Notes under the pieces: model-generated
Databases searched by the model: none
Told to the model about the DNA's origin: nothing
Seen by the model: the letters and a program-made list of their open reading frames with translations, nothing else
Translations under genes and position numbers: made by a program
Source of the DNA: Leptospiraceae bacterium
GTDB lineage: Bacteria > Spirochaetota > Leptospiria > Turneriellales > Turneriellaceae
Assembly (NCBI GenBank): GCA_020440825.1
Contig: JAGRNJ010000010.1
Span: 38,862-83,113 of the forward strand
DNA: 44,252 bases
Reading direction: 5' to 3'
Shown: piece after piece, positions 26,548 through 34,770 of the stretch
Layout: every line of letters starts with the position of its first letter
How positions within the stretch are numbered: the stretch's first letter is position 1

Positions 26548-27048
26548 ATGGCCAGCGTTGACGCAAAGTCTCATGAGAATGTCAGCAAAGAAATGGATAC
26601 TTTGCGTACATTGATGAAGAAAAAAGGTCTTAAATCGACCTCACAGCGCGATGAACTTGCCCGCTGGATTTTTGAAACTCACAACCACTTCACTGTAGAA
26701 GATATCATTGCAGATTTTAGAAATAAAGGCCAGAGAGTCTCTGTTGCAACTGCTTATCGGGTCGTACAGATGATGCTTGATCTCGGCTTGCTACTAGAGC
26801 ATGATTTTGGTCGTGGAATCAAGCATTATGAACATACGCCAGGGCATCCGCATCATGATCATATTATCTGCAATGATTGTGGAAAAATTGTCGAGTTTGC
26901 AGAACCCGAGCTTGAATCAATGAAAGAGAAAGTTGCCATAAAACATGGCTATAAGATGGATACTCATACTCTTTGCATCTATGCAGAGTGCACAAAATGT
27001 ACTAAGGAAGAAAAAGAGAAGAATAAAAAGAAATTTGCTGTTTTATGA
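26548..27048 (+). CDS. Fur/PerR-family metal-dependent transcriptional regulator
   Basis: 166 residues. An N-terminal winged helix (about residues 20-95, with TSQRDELARWIF and RVSVATAYRVVQMMLDLGLL) is followed by the dimerisation and metal domain: HHDHIICNDCGKIVEF (metal His residues plus CxxC) and a second CxxC in AECTKC. Both structural zinc pairs are present. Members repress iron, zinc, manganese or peroxide-response genes; which metal cannot be decided from these motifs. A basic Lys/Glu-rich tail ends the protein. The ATG at 26548 has no Shine-Dalgarno sequence, but a promoter places the transcript start almost on it; a second in-frame ATG lies at 26593. The end overlaps the convergent gene by 6 bp. 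Confidence 0.9.
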   Translation: MASVDAKSHENVSKEMDTLRTLMKKKGLKSTSQRDELARWIFETHNHFTVEDIIADFRNKGQRVSVATAYRVVQMMLDLGLLLEHDFGRGIKHYEHTPGHPHHDHIICNDCGKIVEFAEPELESMKEKVAIKHGYKMDTHTLCIYAECTKCTKEEKEKNKKKFAVL

Positions 27049-27720
27049 AAAACTCTTTCGTTCAGGAACATAGGAATCTGATAAAGGAAATTCAACTTTA
27101 GCATAAGTTTTCGTCTTATAATCAGATTTGATGGTAAATAAGTGAGGGTCAATACCCTCTGCCTTCAATAGCATTAGAATCAAGGTGATACCCATACCAG
27201 CGCCCTCAGCATTGTCTTGCATATCCATATAGAACTCTGCAATATTGTCATACTGGGATCCTTTCTTGAATTTTTCTCGAACGCGATAATCTTCTTTTTC
27301 TGACATCGCACTGTTGTTAATAACCTCTACAATGAGACGGTCAGGGTTGTAATCAAATTTCACATCGACAAAGAGGTTGGCATTTCTTGCTTTATTTGCA
27401 TAATCGCTGATAAATTCTTCAGTAAGTTTAGTTTTAAAGGCTGCCATCCCTTTTTTGTAAGACTCTTCGTTTTCAGGGTCAATATCCATCTCGTGAAATA
27501 GAATTCTTTTAATGTTTGCTTTAGCACCGTTTAAGGCAAGTTCTTTTACAGAAGTGTAAACAGCACCTAGTAAATCAGGTTTGTTGTACTTGTCGAGTAC
27601 AGAAGTGACAATTGTGTTCAGTTCTTCCTCAGTTTTTTGCAAAAGCGCATAAAGGCGAACCCGTATTGGTTTACCATCTGCCAATGCTTCGCTGATTCTT
27701 GTCTCTATTTCATTTTCCAT
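27043..27720 (-). CDS. GHKL ATPase-like protein of unknown function
   Basis: 225 residues, soluble. A possible N-box is SVKELALNGAKANI (residues 57-70), a G1-like segment is VEVINNSAMSEKE, and a G2-like, glycine-rich EGAGMGITLILMLLKAEG lies near residue 175. This layout matches the Bergerat fold of histidine kinases and anti-sigma kinases without an H-box, receiver or membrane part. I recall similar stand-alone proteins from spirochaetes, but no defined function. The protein at 12218-13060 shows a comparable arrangement. The ATG has a GGAG site 8 bases upstream. It is divergent from the PilZ gene and overlaps the convergent Fur-family gene by 6 bp. Confidence 0.6.
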   Translation of the reverse strand: MENEIETRISEALADGKPIRVRLYALLQKTEEELNTIVTSVLDKYNKPDLLGAVYTSVKELALNGAKANIKRILFHEMDIDPENEESYKKGMAAFKTKLTEEFISDYANKARNANLFVDVKFDYNPDRLIVEVINNSAMSEKEDYRVREKFKKGSQYDNIAEFYMDMQDNAEGAGMGITLILMLLKAEGIDPHLFTIKSDYKTKTYAKVEFPLSDSYVPERKSFS

Positions 27721-27789
27721 TGGAATTACTCCAATGTAGAAGGGGCCAATAAGTGTTCAAGATAAATTTTTTTGATAAGTGGTGCTGTG

Positions 27790-27803
27790 CATAACCGGTT
27801 ATG
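27790..27803. promoter_or_regulatory. 14-bp perfect palindrome in a divergent intergenic region
   Basis: CATAACCGGTTATG reads identically on both strands. It sits near the middle-left of the 196-bp gap between the divergent GHKL-like gene (start 27720) and the PilZ gene (start 27917), a usual place for an operator. No regulator can be named, and a 14-bp palindrome can arise by chance. The rest of the gap is AT-rich, with an AAGGAG at 27893-27898 that is too far (18 bases) from the PilZ ATG to be ideal. Confidence 0.25.
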
Positions 27804-27916
27804 TCGCATTCAAAAACACTCAAAAATAAAGAAGAAAACTTAATTCAAAATGAGACAATAAAAGAGTTGCGAGTGTGTTCGATTCCATAATTAAGGAGAA
27901 GGTGTACTTCGTATAG

Positions 27917-28745
27917 ATGGCAGCAAAACGTATCAAAGTAATGGCTCATCCCAAATTAATTTACTGGTTTGGAATGCCCGAGGTCTTCAGCTCTAAAGAT
28001 AAACTCGAATTTTTGAAGAGAGATATATACCTTAAGAAACTTGACCCGGCCACGGTGTCGAATGACACTCAGAAATACGTTGAAGAATCGGGATTTATCT
28101 ATAATTTTGATTTCGTTGCCTCTGCATTTCGATCAGGAAAAATTCATACATTAGGCACTATTGCAAATAAAATCATTGAACATGCAAAAAAAATATGCAA
28201 ACAGTCGGGCAGTAGTACATACAACGATTATCGATGATTCCCTGAAAGATGTGTTTCAGAAAGCCGGTATTCCGCTGATGCAGAAAAACCTCGATTACCG
28301 CTCTCATGCATTGTCGGCGCTAATGCCGATGGTTCAAATACTATTTCGCTCAGATAAAAGACTCAAGCGCCAATATCTAAGGTTTGAGTTTACTCCCCAG
28401 GATGTGTTTCTCTGTACAATTGTGAATAAAAGAAATGAAAATAAAGAAGTAAAAGGGTTTATTCGAGACTTAAGCTTAAACGGAATTGGTGTCTCGTTAG
28501 AAGATTCTGAGCAATGTCTGAGCTTTAATTTGAAAGATCCCGTATCTGTAACAATGTCCTTTTTTAACACTTCTGTTGAATTGAAACTCGGTTTCATGAC
28601 CCGATTATACGCCATTCACAATGAGTTGGGGGTTAGTTTCAATGTTCGCAATGCTGTAATGATTGAGAAAGACTCAGTAGACACTTTGCAGAAACTGATC
28701 AACGACTGGGTGCGTGAAGTTGAATTACCGGGCGAAGAATTATAA
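27917..28745 (+). pseudogene. PilZ-domain protein interrupted by a +1 frameshift at an A8 run
   Basis: Two overlapping frames appear to be one gene. The first runs from ATG 27917 and stops at 28237; the second continues to the TAA at 28743-28745. The frames meet at eight A residues (28186-28193). Removing one A joins ...IIEHAKK to YANSRAVVHTTIID... and gives one continuous protein of about 275 residues. Its C-terminal part is a PilZ domain with RQYLR and DLSLNG, the two c-di-GMP-binding motifs. The N-terminal part has no family I recognise. The break could be a sequencing or assembly error, a true mutation, a phase-variable tract, or be rescued by slippage at the A run. The start codon at 28161 is unlikely to be genuine because it lies inside the first frame without a ribosome-binding site. 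Confidence 0.7.
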
Positions 28746-28748
28746 GAA

Positions 28749-29924
28749 TCAGATTCTCTGTTGAAATAAAAACTTGATTGCTCTCATTCTGTCAGCTTCT
28801 AATACGGTGAGAATGCCGTTACCCGTATCAATCGAATCTTTGAGCTCTGGTATGCGGCCCAATTGACGCACCACGTAGCCGTTCAGGGTTTCGAAGCCGT
28901 CTTTATCAATTTGCATTCCGAATGTTGAGTTAAAATCATCGATATCAAGATTGCCGTCGAGTTCAAATTTTCGGCGACCTGCTGCAACAATATATTTCGC
29001 TTCATGCGCCTGGTCTCTTGATATAATATCGCCCACCAGTTCTTCGGCAAGATTTTCCTGGGTTACAAGGCCAATTACTGTGCCGTATTCGCTGACAATG
29101 AATACAATCTGCAACTTTTCGGATTGCATTTTCTGCAAAAGCAGGTCGGCCGGTAATGTCTCTGGAACAAAAGTCGGTTCTCTGATTATCGAAGAGACCC
29201 GGGTGGCAGGATTATTTTCTAAGATATCATAAACTGTAATGAAACCGACAATATTATCACCCCGCTCTTCAAAAACAGGATAACGGGTGTACATATTCTC
29301 TTCTATAGTTTCATATGCTTCCCGCAAGGTCATGCTTTTATTGATAGAGGCAAATTCAGGTAGCGGAGTCATTACTTCGCGGCTGTTGGTTCGTGAAAGC
29401 AGCATGAGACCTTCAGTAATTGCAGTGTCTTCTTCTTGAACCTGGTGGCCGACAAAATAATAGATTTCTTCTCGAACCGATGCACCCCCTCCCTTCCGCA
29501 TAAATTCTGTTGCTTTCAGAAACAGTATTGAAAGTGGGTAGAAAATATAGTAGATCAGCATGAACGGTCGATAAAAAATTTCAAGAGCTCTCAAATCAAT
29601 GCGACGAAAAACAGTCTTGGGCAATGTCTCACCAAAAATAAAAAACAGTATTAGCTGAACTGTGAAGGCAAAAGTTCCCCAGTAGACATTTGGCAATAAG
29701 TCAATTACCCGGGTCAAGGTTACTGTGGCTGCAACCAGTACAACATTGTTGCCAATTAGACAGGTTGCAATGATGATCTCGCGATTGAGAAAAAGACGTT
29801 TTAGGCGATCTGTATCACCTCTTGCGATACGGGCTGCGCTTAAGCCAAGTACTGCTGTTTCCATGCCCGAGAAAAAAGCTGACAGCAGTAAGAGTGCTGC
29901 GATAATGTAGATAAGTTCACTCAC
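28749..29924 (-). CDS. CNNM/CorB-like (HlyC/CorC family) membrane protein
   Basis: 391 residues. The N-terminal DUF21/CNNM membrane domain has three to four spans and the motif LSAFFSGMETAVLGLS with GETLPKT. It is followed by a Bateman module of two CBS domains (about 190-310: EVMTPLPEFASI, TRYPVFEERGDNIVGFITVYD, VSEYGTVIGLVTQENLAEELVGDI) and a CorC/HlyC C-terminal domain (LDGNLDIDDFNSTFG). Relatives export or transport Mg2+ (or Co2+) with ATP sensing by the CBS pair; the old hemolysin label is historical. It overlaps by 4 bp a second member of the same family just upstream. The 3' end is 3 bp from the convergent PilZ gene. Confidence 0.88.
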   Translation of the reverse strand: MSELIYIIAALLLLSAFFSGMETAVLGLSAARIARGDTDRLKRLFLNREIIIATCLIGNNVVLVAATVTLTRVIDLLPNVYWGTFAFTVQLILFFIFGETLPKTVFRRIDLRALEIFYRPFMLIYYIFYPLSILFLKATEFMRKGGGASVREEIYYFVGHQVQEEDTAITEGLMLLSRTNSREVMTPLPEFASINKSMTLREAYETIEENMYTRYPVFEERGDNIVGFITVYDILENNPATRVSSIIREPTFVPETLPADLLLQKMQSEKLQIVFIVSEYGTVIGLVTQENLAEELVGDIISRDQAHEAKYIVAAGRRKFELDGNLDIDDFNSTFGMQIDKDGFETLNGYVVRQLGRIPELKDSIDTGNGILTVLEADRMRAIKFLFQQRI

Positions 29925-31177
29925 TTTTGAGTTTTCCTGATGGTGACTGAGTCAATTCTGTTATTTTTGATCTTCATATCGTAGAATTCCATATTCTGAA
30001 ACTGAAATACGGACGAAGGGTGAGGAAAATCATCAAGCTGTTCGAGCAAGAAACCACTTAGAGTTTCAGCATAGTCAGAAGTAAGGCTGGTCTGAAAAAC
30101 ATCGTTAAAATCATCCAGGATGATCGCGCCCTTTACTCTGAAAATATTATCTGCCAAGGTTTCAACTGTCTCAGAATTACGTGCATCAGCGTTTGAATAG
30201 GTGGGCCAATCGCCCATTATTCTGCGCAGCAAATCTTTGAGTGTGAGTAATCCGACAAATTCCCCGGACTCATCTAAGATTGCTGCAACTTCATCACCGC
30301 GTTTCGTAAAAGCAATTAAAGATTCCCTGAGAGATAAAGTTTCGGGTAAAAAAAGAACATCTTGAATTCTGTTGCGAAATGATTTCTGGCGATGAAAAAC
30401 TGCTGGCAGTAAATTGCGAACATGCAGGGCGCCAATAATTCTACCATCTTTACTGTGATATACCAGTGCAGAGCTTTTTTTGTTCTCTAAGAATGCTTTT
30501 TTGGCCTTGTTGGGAGAGAGGTTATGGGCCAGCATAAAAACCCGTGAACGAGGAATCATAGCACTATAAGTTGTATCATGATAAAAAGAAATGCTGCGCT
30601 GCAATCTCTTACGCTCAGCTTCATTGAGAAGCCCCTGCTCTTCTGCAAGAGTGACTGCCTGGCGCAACTCTTCTTCATTAAAATTCCCTCTCACAGAAGG
30701 AAAATACGATGTCACAAATTCAGCAAATGCATAAACCGGTTTTGCTATGGGAGCAGAAATCTTCATCCAGAAGTTCAGCAGAGGTTCTGCTGCTATTGAC
30801 CATGATTCAGCAAAGCTCAAGGCAACTGTCTTAGGCAGAATTTCTCCGAAAATCAGCAATAATAATGTAATGGCTACGAGACTTATGAGAGAGGTGTTCA
30901 CGTCCCAGTCTACCAGCGAGTACTCTATTATTCTATTGCCTACTTCAGAAATTGCCATATTTACCGCAAGGTTCCCCAGTAAAATGGCAGTCAAGGTTTT
31001 CTCGGGTTTTTTCATCCATCTTATGATTGTCAAAACACGATGCAGCTTATCGCCACGTGCATTGCGTTTCATATTTTCCCGTCTGCCCTGGCTTAAGCTG
31101 AACAAAGCTGACTCTGAGCCTGAAAGAGAGGCAGAAATTAGCAGAAGCAAAAAGAATGAAAGAAGAAGTATACCCAT
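29921..31177 (-). CDS. CNNM/CorB-like (HlyC/CorC family) membrane protein, tandem paralogue
   Basis: 418 residues with the same architecture as its downstream neighbour: a DUF21 membrane domain (SASLSGSESALFSLS, GEILPKTVALSFAESW), two CBS domains (SAMIPRSRVFMLAH, VAAILDESGEFVGLLTLKDLL) and a CorC/HlyC domain (FRVKGAIILDDFNDVF). The two are clearly diverged, so the duplication is old, and they may form a heteromer. A role in divalent-cation (Mg2+) export or homeostasis is inferred from the family. It overlaps the gamma-carbonic anhydrase gene by 1 bp and its paralogue by 4 bp, so the three are probably one operon. Confidence 0.88.
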   Translation of the reverse strand: MGILLLSFFLLLLISASLSGSESALFSLSQGRRENMKRNARGDKLHRVLTIIRWMKKPEKTLTAILLGNLAVNMAISEVGNRIIEYSLVDWDVNTSLISLVAITLLLLIFGEILPKTVALSFAESWSIAAEPLLNFWMKISAPIAKPVYAFAEFVTSYFPSVRGNFNEEELRQAVTLAEEQGLLNEAERKRLQRSISFYHDTTYSAMIPRSRVFMLAHNLSPNKAKKAFLENKKSSALVYHSKDGRIIGALHVRNLLPAVFHRQKSFRNRIQDVLFLPETLSLRESLIAFTKRGDEVAAILDESGEFVGLLTLKDLLRRIMGDWPTYSNADARNSETVETLADNIFRVKGAIILDDFNDVFQTSLTSDYAETLSGFLLEQLDDFPHPSSVFQFQNMEFYDMKIKNNRIDSVTIRKTQK

Positions 31178-31704
31178 TATCGAGAAACAGAGACCAATGA
31201 CTGACGATATTGTTGACCATTCAACGAATAATTTTCGGCAACTCTGCGAATCATTTCTTCTTCTTCAGGTTTTATGCGTCGAATGACTTTCGCAGGAATA
31301 CCAGCAACCAGTGTATATTCTGGCACTTCCATTCCGGGCGGAACCAATGCCCCTGCCGCTACAAATCCATACGGGTTGATTTTAACTGCATCCATGACTA
31401 TGCTGCCCATACCGATGAAAGAGTAATCAGCCAGTTCTGCACCGTGAACTATACAGCGATGGCCTATGGTAACATTGTTGCCTATTTTTACAGAGTGCTT
31501 ACCACCTGTAACATGAATTACCGAATTGTCCTGAATATTGGTGTTATCGCCGATTTGAATTGGGAATACATCCCCTCGAATGGTACAATGGAACCAGACA
31601 CTTGAACCCGTGCCAATTTTAACATCGCCAATTACAGAAGCATTGGGTGCTATAAATACGGTATCTGCAATTTCTGGAATTTTGTTTTCAAGACTGTATA
31701 TCAT
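31177..31704 (-). CDS. Gamma-carbonic anhydrase family hexapeptide-repeat protein
   Basis: 175 residues of left-handed beta-helix hexapeptide repeats (for example VIGDVKIGTGSSVWFHCTIR) followed by a C-terminal helix. Three histidines at the expected zinc positions are present: VIHVTGG, TIGHRC and IVHGAEL. The family contains Cam-type carbonic anhydrases, as well as YrdA, PaaY and CaiE-like proteins whose activity is often untested, so the CO2 hydration role is provisional. The ATG starts MIYSLENKIPEI, a normal N-terminus. It heads the operon with the two CNNM-like genes and is divergent from the lipoprotein gene across 50 bp. Confidence 0.88.
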   Translation of the reverse strand: MIYSLENKIPEIADTVFIAPNASVIGDVKIGTGSSVWFHCTIRGDVFPIQIGDNTNIQDNSVIHVTGGKHSVKIGNNVTIGHRCIVHGAELADYSFIGMGSIVMDAVKINPYGFVAAGALVPPGMEVPEYTLVAGIPAKVIRRIKPEEEEMIRRVAENYSLNGQQYRQSLVSVSR

Positions 31705-31754
31705 TTAACTAAACGGCTTTACGCCATGTTAAAACTGAATTTTCTTTCTTTTCT

Positions 31755-32711
31755 ATGCTGTCGATTAAAAATACAATCATAATTTCAACCATCTTGTTTG
31801 CCATTGGCTGTAAAGCAGACCCTGCCTTTAATTTGTCTGAATTAAATAAGGTTACAGAAAAAAAGTTTGATACCATCGAATCTCAGAAAATGTACGATGT
31901 TCATCGTGAACCGGGTCTCGAGAATATTATCATTGCAAGTAAGTCAGGTGAAAAGTACCTTATTATTGGGAAGAAAAAGAATAATGAACCAGAATTACTC
32001 AAAAGTATTCAGATTAAAGGCGACAAGGTTATCAAAACCGTGTTTGTTCGTTCTGGTCTGGGGTACTCGATGGTCATGATCATTCAACGGGGTGAAAAAG
32101 ATACTCTAAACCTCTATAGTGCTGACAATTTCTCCCAGACAATTGAAATCCCAGAAGATAAATTATCGAAAGTCTATCTACGCAAAAATGATAATAAAGG
32201 CCAGGACGAAAGCATTATTATCGATGAAATAGAATATCGATTCAACGGATTCGAGTTTGCTGCAGAAGATATCGAGGCTCCTTTGCCAATTTTGACATCT
32301 TTCAAATTCAATACTGAAGAAAGCTGGCTCATTTTTGAAAATCGAGGAGCATATACATCGAGAGCAATCTTGACGCTTGGTTTTCCTGAACTGAGAAATA
32401 CTGACAAGAACTCATTGGTTATTACTAAAGATATTCCTACTGTAAAAATATATCGTACCGGTCAGATTGTGCATAAGAAAGGCGGAGGGACAACTTCACT
32501 TGGGTATCCCATTATTGAAGTTGTAAAAGAGCCCTATGCATCCGGTGCTTCAATTAAATTACCCGTGAAAATACCAGAGAATGCAGGAAAAATTCGAGTC
32601 CGGATGGCTTATACACAATCAGGAAACATCTCGTACTGGCCTCAGAATTCGTTATTGACTGAACTGGACACTCAGGGATATCCGTCGTATGAGATTGAAA
32701 TTGCGAAATAG
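31755..32711 (+). CDS. Putative lipoprotein of unknown function
   Basis: 318 residues. The N-terminus has a basic start, a hydrophobic core and a lipobox-like LFAIGC with the cysteine at residue 19, so processing by signal peptidase II and lipid attachment are likely; spirochaete lipoboxes are often this loose. The mature part is mostly predicted beta-strand and charged, with no domain I recognise. It is probably surface or periplasmic. No Shine-Dalgarno sequence stands out before the ATG. It is divergent from the gamma-carbonic anhydrase gene and lies 93 bp before the ferredoxin-cyclase fusion on the same strand; whether they are linked is unknown. Confidence 0.65.
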   Translation: MLSIKNTIIISTILFAIGCKADPAFNLSELNKVTEKKFDTIESQKMYDVHREPGLENIIIASKSGEKYLIIGKKKNNEPELLKSIQIKGDKVIKTVFVRSGLGYSMVMIIQRGEKDTLNLYSADNFSQTIEIPEDKLSKVYLRKNDNKGQDESIIIDEIEYRFNGFEFAAEDIEAPLPILTSFKFNTEESWLIFENRGAYTSRAILTLGFPELRNTDKNSLVITKDIPTVKIYRTGQIVHKKGGGTTSLGYPIIEVVKEPYASGASIKLPVKIPENAGKIRVRMAYTQSGNISYWPQNSLLTELDTQGYPSYEIEIAK

Positions 32712-32804
32712 CCATCTTAGAAATGCCTTTTTTCCTGAGGAATAATTTCAGTGTATGAATATTCTTTTTTATGTAAATTTTTATACTGCAGATTCGGATG
32801 TTGA

Positions 32805-34460
32805 ATGATGATACAAGTCAGATATGATGAAAACACCGTTTTGCAGGCTAATGATAATGAAACCCTGCTTGAAGTTTCACTGAAGAATAACATTGAACAT
32901 ATTCATGCCTGCGGGGGAAATGCAAGATGCAGTACCTGTCGGGTTTTGGTTCTTGAAAACCCTGAAAACCTGGGTGAAATAGAAGAAGCAGAGAAAACTC
33001 TCATTCAACAACGGGGCTTTGAAAAGGGTATTCGCCTTGGCTGCCAGGCAAAAATTAAAGGGAATATATCCATCCGCCTGCTTGTCAAAGATACTCTTGA
33101 CTATGAAGAAATAAAATTGAGAACCCAGACAACTACCGGTCGGGAAGATAATCTTGCAATTTTATTCAGTGACATTCGAAGCTTTACATCTTTTTCAGAG
33201 AGAAACCTTCCTTATGATATTATTCACTTACTGAACCGGTATTTTGAAGTAATGGGACAGATTGTGCTTGATAATGGCGGGTATCTGGATAAATATATCG
33301 GTGACGGATTGATGGCCAATTTTGGTCTCAAAGAAAAAGACCCCGTGTCCATTTGTGTGCGAGCAGTGAATGCTGCTTTGCAGATGCTTTCAGCGATGGA
33401 ATCGATTAACTCATATGCAAAAAAACATTTAAATCATGATTTCAAGATAGGGATTGGGATACATTATGGAAATGTCATCGTTGGCGAGGTCGGGCATCAT
33501 TCTAATGCCCAAATGACATTAATAGGTGACGCAGTCAATGAAGCCAGTCGGGTCGAGTCAATGACCAAAAAAGCTGGAGTTTCACTCTTAATTAGCCAGA
33601 ATGTGTATGAACATGTCAAAAAATTTGTGAGAACAAAGAAGCATTTTAAAGCACCTCTCAAAGGAAAAACCGGTTATTTTCATCTTTTTGAGATTGAGTC
33701 AATAGACCAGAAAATTGTAAACAAATACGTTCAAAATAATTCAAAAATTCTATTCCAGTCTGTAAAAGAAATTGCTACAGGCACCTACTGCTTTGAGTTC
33801 AATAAACCACCTGGTTTTCAGTTTGAACCTGGGCAGTTTGTTGAACTAAAAATCGAGTACAACGAAAAAGCCTCCAAAAATATAATACAAGAATCAAGAG
33901 CGTTTTCAATCGCTTCAAATCCTGAAGAAAGTGTTCTGCGATTTGTTACCCGAAATACAAAATCAGAATATAAACTGCGCTTACTACAACTTGAGAAGGG
34001 ATCAGCAGCTCAGATATCTGAACCAGCCGGTGATCTGGCTTTCCAAAATGAAGAAAAATTAAAGCATGTGTTTATTGCGGGAGGTATCGGGGTCACGCCT
34101 TTCTACTCGATCATTACTCATCAAATTTTATCGAAAAGCCGAAAAGACCTTACCCTGATCGTATCGGCCAGAGAAGCAGAATCTTTAATATTCCATGAAG
34201 AATTTGAAACCCTCGATAAGGAAGATACCGGTTTTCGATATTGCCCTTCAATAACTGGAAAAATGCCGAAAGAGTGGCCAGAGGCGTATGAAACAGGCCA
34301 TATTGATCTACCCCTGTTGAGACGACAACTAGGCAGTCTGGAAAATTTTGTTTACTATATTGCGGGTTCGACGGCTTTCGTCGATTCAATAAAGAAAATT
34401 TTAACTGGGGCGGGTGTTCTGCCGGTCAAAATTCATCAGGAGAATTTTTATGGATATTGA
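32805..34460 (+). CDS. 2Fe-2S ferredoxin - class III nucleotide cyclase - FAD/NAD(P)H reductase fusion
   Basis: 551 residues in three domains. Residues 1-98 are a plant-type [2Fe-2S] ferredoxin with cysteines 36, 42, 45 and 80. Residues 114-300 are a class III adenylate/guanylate cyclase: metal-binding Asp123 (FSDIRSF) and Asp167 (KYIGDG), substrate Lys163, and Asn245/Arg249 (DAVNEASR); the second base-contacting position reads Gln236 rather than the usual Asp, so the product (cAMP or cGMP) is open. Residues 325-551 are a ferredoxin-reductase-like module with RAFSIAS (FAD), GGIGVTPFYS (NAD(P)H) and a terminal ENFYGY. Outer domains alone would be a BenC/XylZ-type reductase, so the cyclase sits inside a redox chain. 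The protein is soluble. A second ATG follows directly at 32808. Confidence 0.88.
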   Translation: MMIQVRYDENTVLQANDNETLLEVSLKNNIEHIHACGGNARCSTCRVLVLENPENLGEIEEAEKTLIQQRGFEKGIRLGCQAKIKGNISIRLLVKDTLDYEEIKLRTQTTTGREDNLAILFSDIRSFTSFSERNLPYDIIHLLNRYFEVMGQIVLDNGGYLDKYIGDGLMANFGLKEKDPVSICVRAVNAALQMLSAMESINSYAKKHLNHDFKIGIGIHYGNVIVGEVGHHSNAQMTLIGDAVNEASRVESMTKKAGVSLLISQNVYEHVKKFVRTKKHFKAPLKGKTGYFHLFEIESIDQKIVNKYVQNNSKILFQSVKEIATGTYCFEFNKPPGFQFEPGQFVELKIEYNEKASKNIIQESRAFSIASNPEESVLRFVTRNTKSEYKLRLLQLEKGSAAQISEPAGDLAFQNEEKLKHVFIAGGIGVTPFYSIITHQILSKSRKDLTLIVSAREAESLIFHEEFETLDKEDTGFRYCPSITGKMPKEWPEAYETGHIDLPLLRRQLGSLENFVYYIAGSTAFVDSIKKILTGAGVLPVKIHQENFYGY

Positions 34461-34629
34461 AGCAAGGCCATTAAACTTCAAAAAAGTTATTCCGCGCTAA
34501 ACGTGAGGGAAAACATCCATGATTTCAGGAATATCTTCAAAACTTTCAATTTTTCAGAGATTCCTTTGGTTAAAGGATCAACACATAAAAGCAGATTGAC
34601 AAATCGCAAGAGATACCAATCTTTAACCT
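34461..34629 (-). pseudogene. Possible C-terminal gene remnant in a decayed intergenic stretch
   Basis: The 306 bp between the cyclase fusion and the next intact gene contain no complete gene. On the minus strand, about 34570-34628 encodes DWYLLRFVNLLLCVDPLTKG, and after a shift of frame about 34497-34550 encodes ESFEDIPEIMDVFPHV followed by TAG (34499-34497). Joined, they look like the tail of a protein with one frameshift, but I do not recognise the family, and the composition argument is weak. The plus strand of 34630-34770 holds a separate remnant, annotated on its own. Confidence 0.3.
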
Positions 34630-34770
34630 GTGCGTGTATTCGACTGCTTTCCCTTTTTTAATGAACTCGAACTGCTTGAAATTCGCCTGCATGAACTAAA
34701 CGATGTGGTTGACTATTATGTATTTGAGGTCATACCGCATAGGTCTAAAGAATCTGGACATAGACGGTGA
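34630..34770 (+). pseudogene. Truncated family 17 glycosyltransferase (N-terminal remnant)
   Basis: A GTG at 34630 opens a 46-codon frame beginning RVFDCFPFFNELELLEIRL and continuing HELNDVVDYYVF. This matches the N-terminus of GT17 (beta-1,4-N-acetylglucosaminyltransferase-like) proteins, in which a phrase like DCFPFFNELDLLEIRLNEL is highly characteristic. Homology ends after about 33 residues, and the frame closes at 34768-34770. A full-length GT17 is around 250-300 residues, so most of the gene has been lost. The stop overlaps the next GTG start by 4 bp (GTGA), so the junction may be where the following AT-rich gene was inserted. Recognition is from memory of the family motif. Confidence 0.6.

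Noticed and set aside
28161-28745. The PilZ domain as an independent gene starting at 28161
   Set aside because: The ATG lies inside the preceding frame without a ribosome-binding site, and the upstream peptide continues smoothly if one A of the A8 run is removed, so a single frameshifted gene is more likely.
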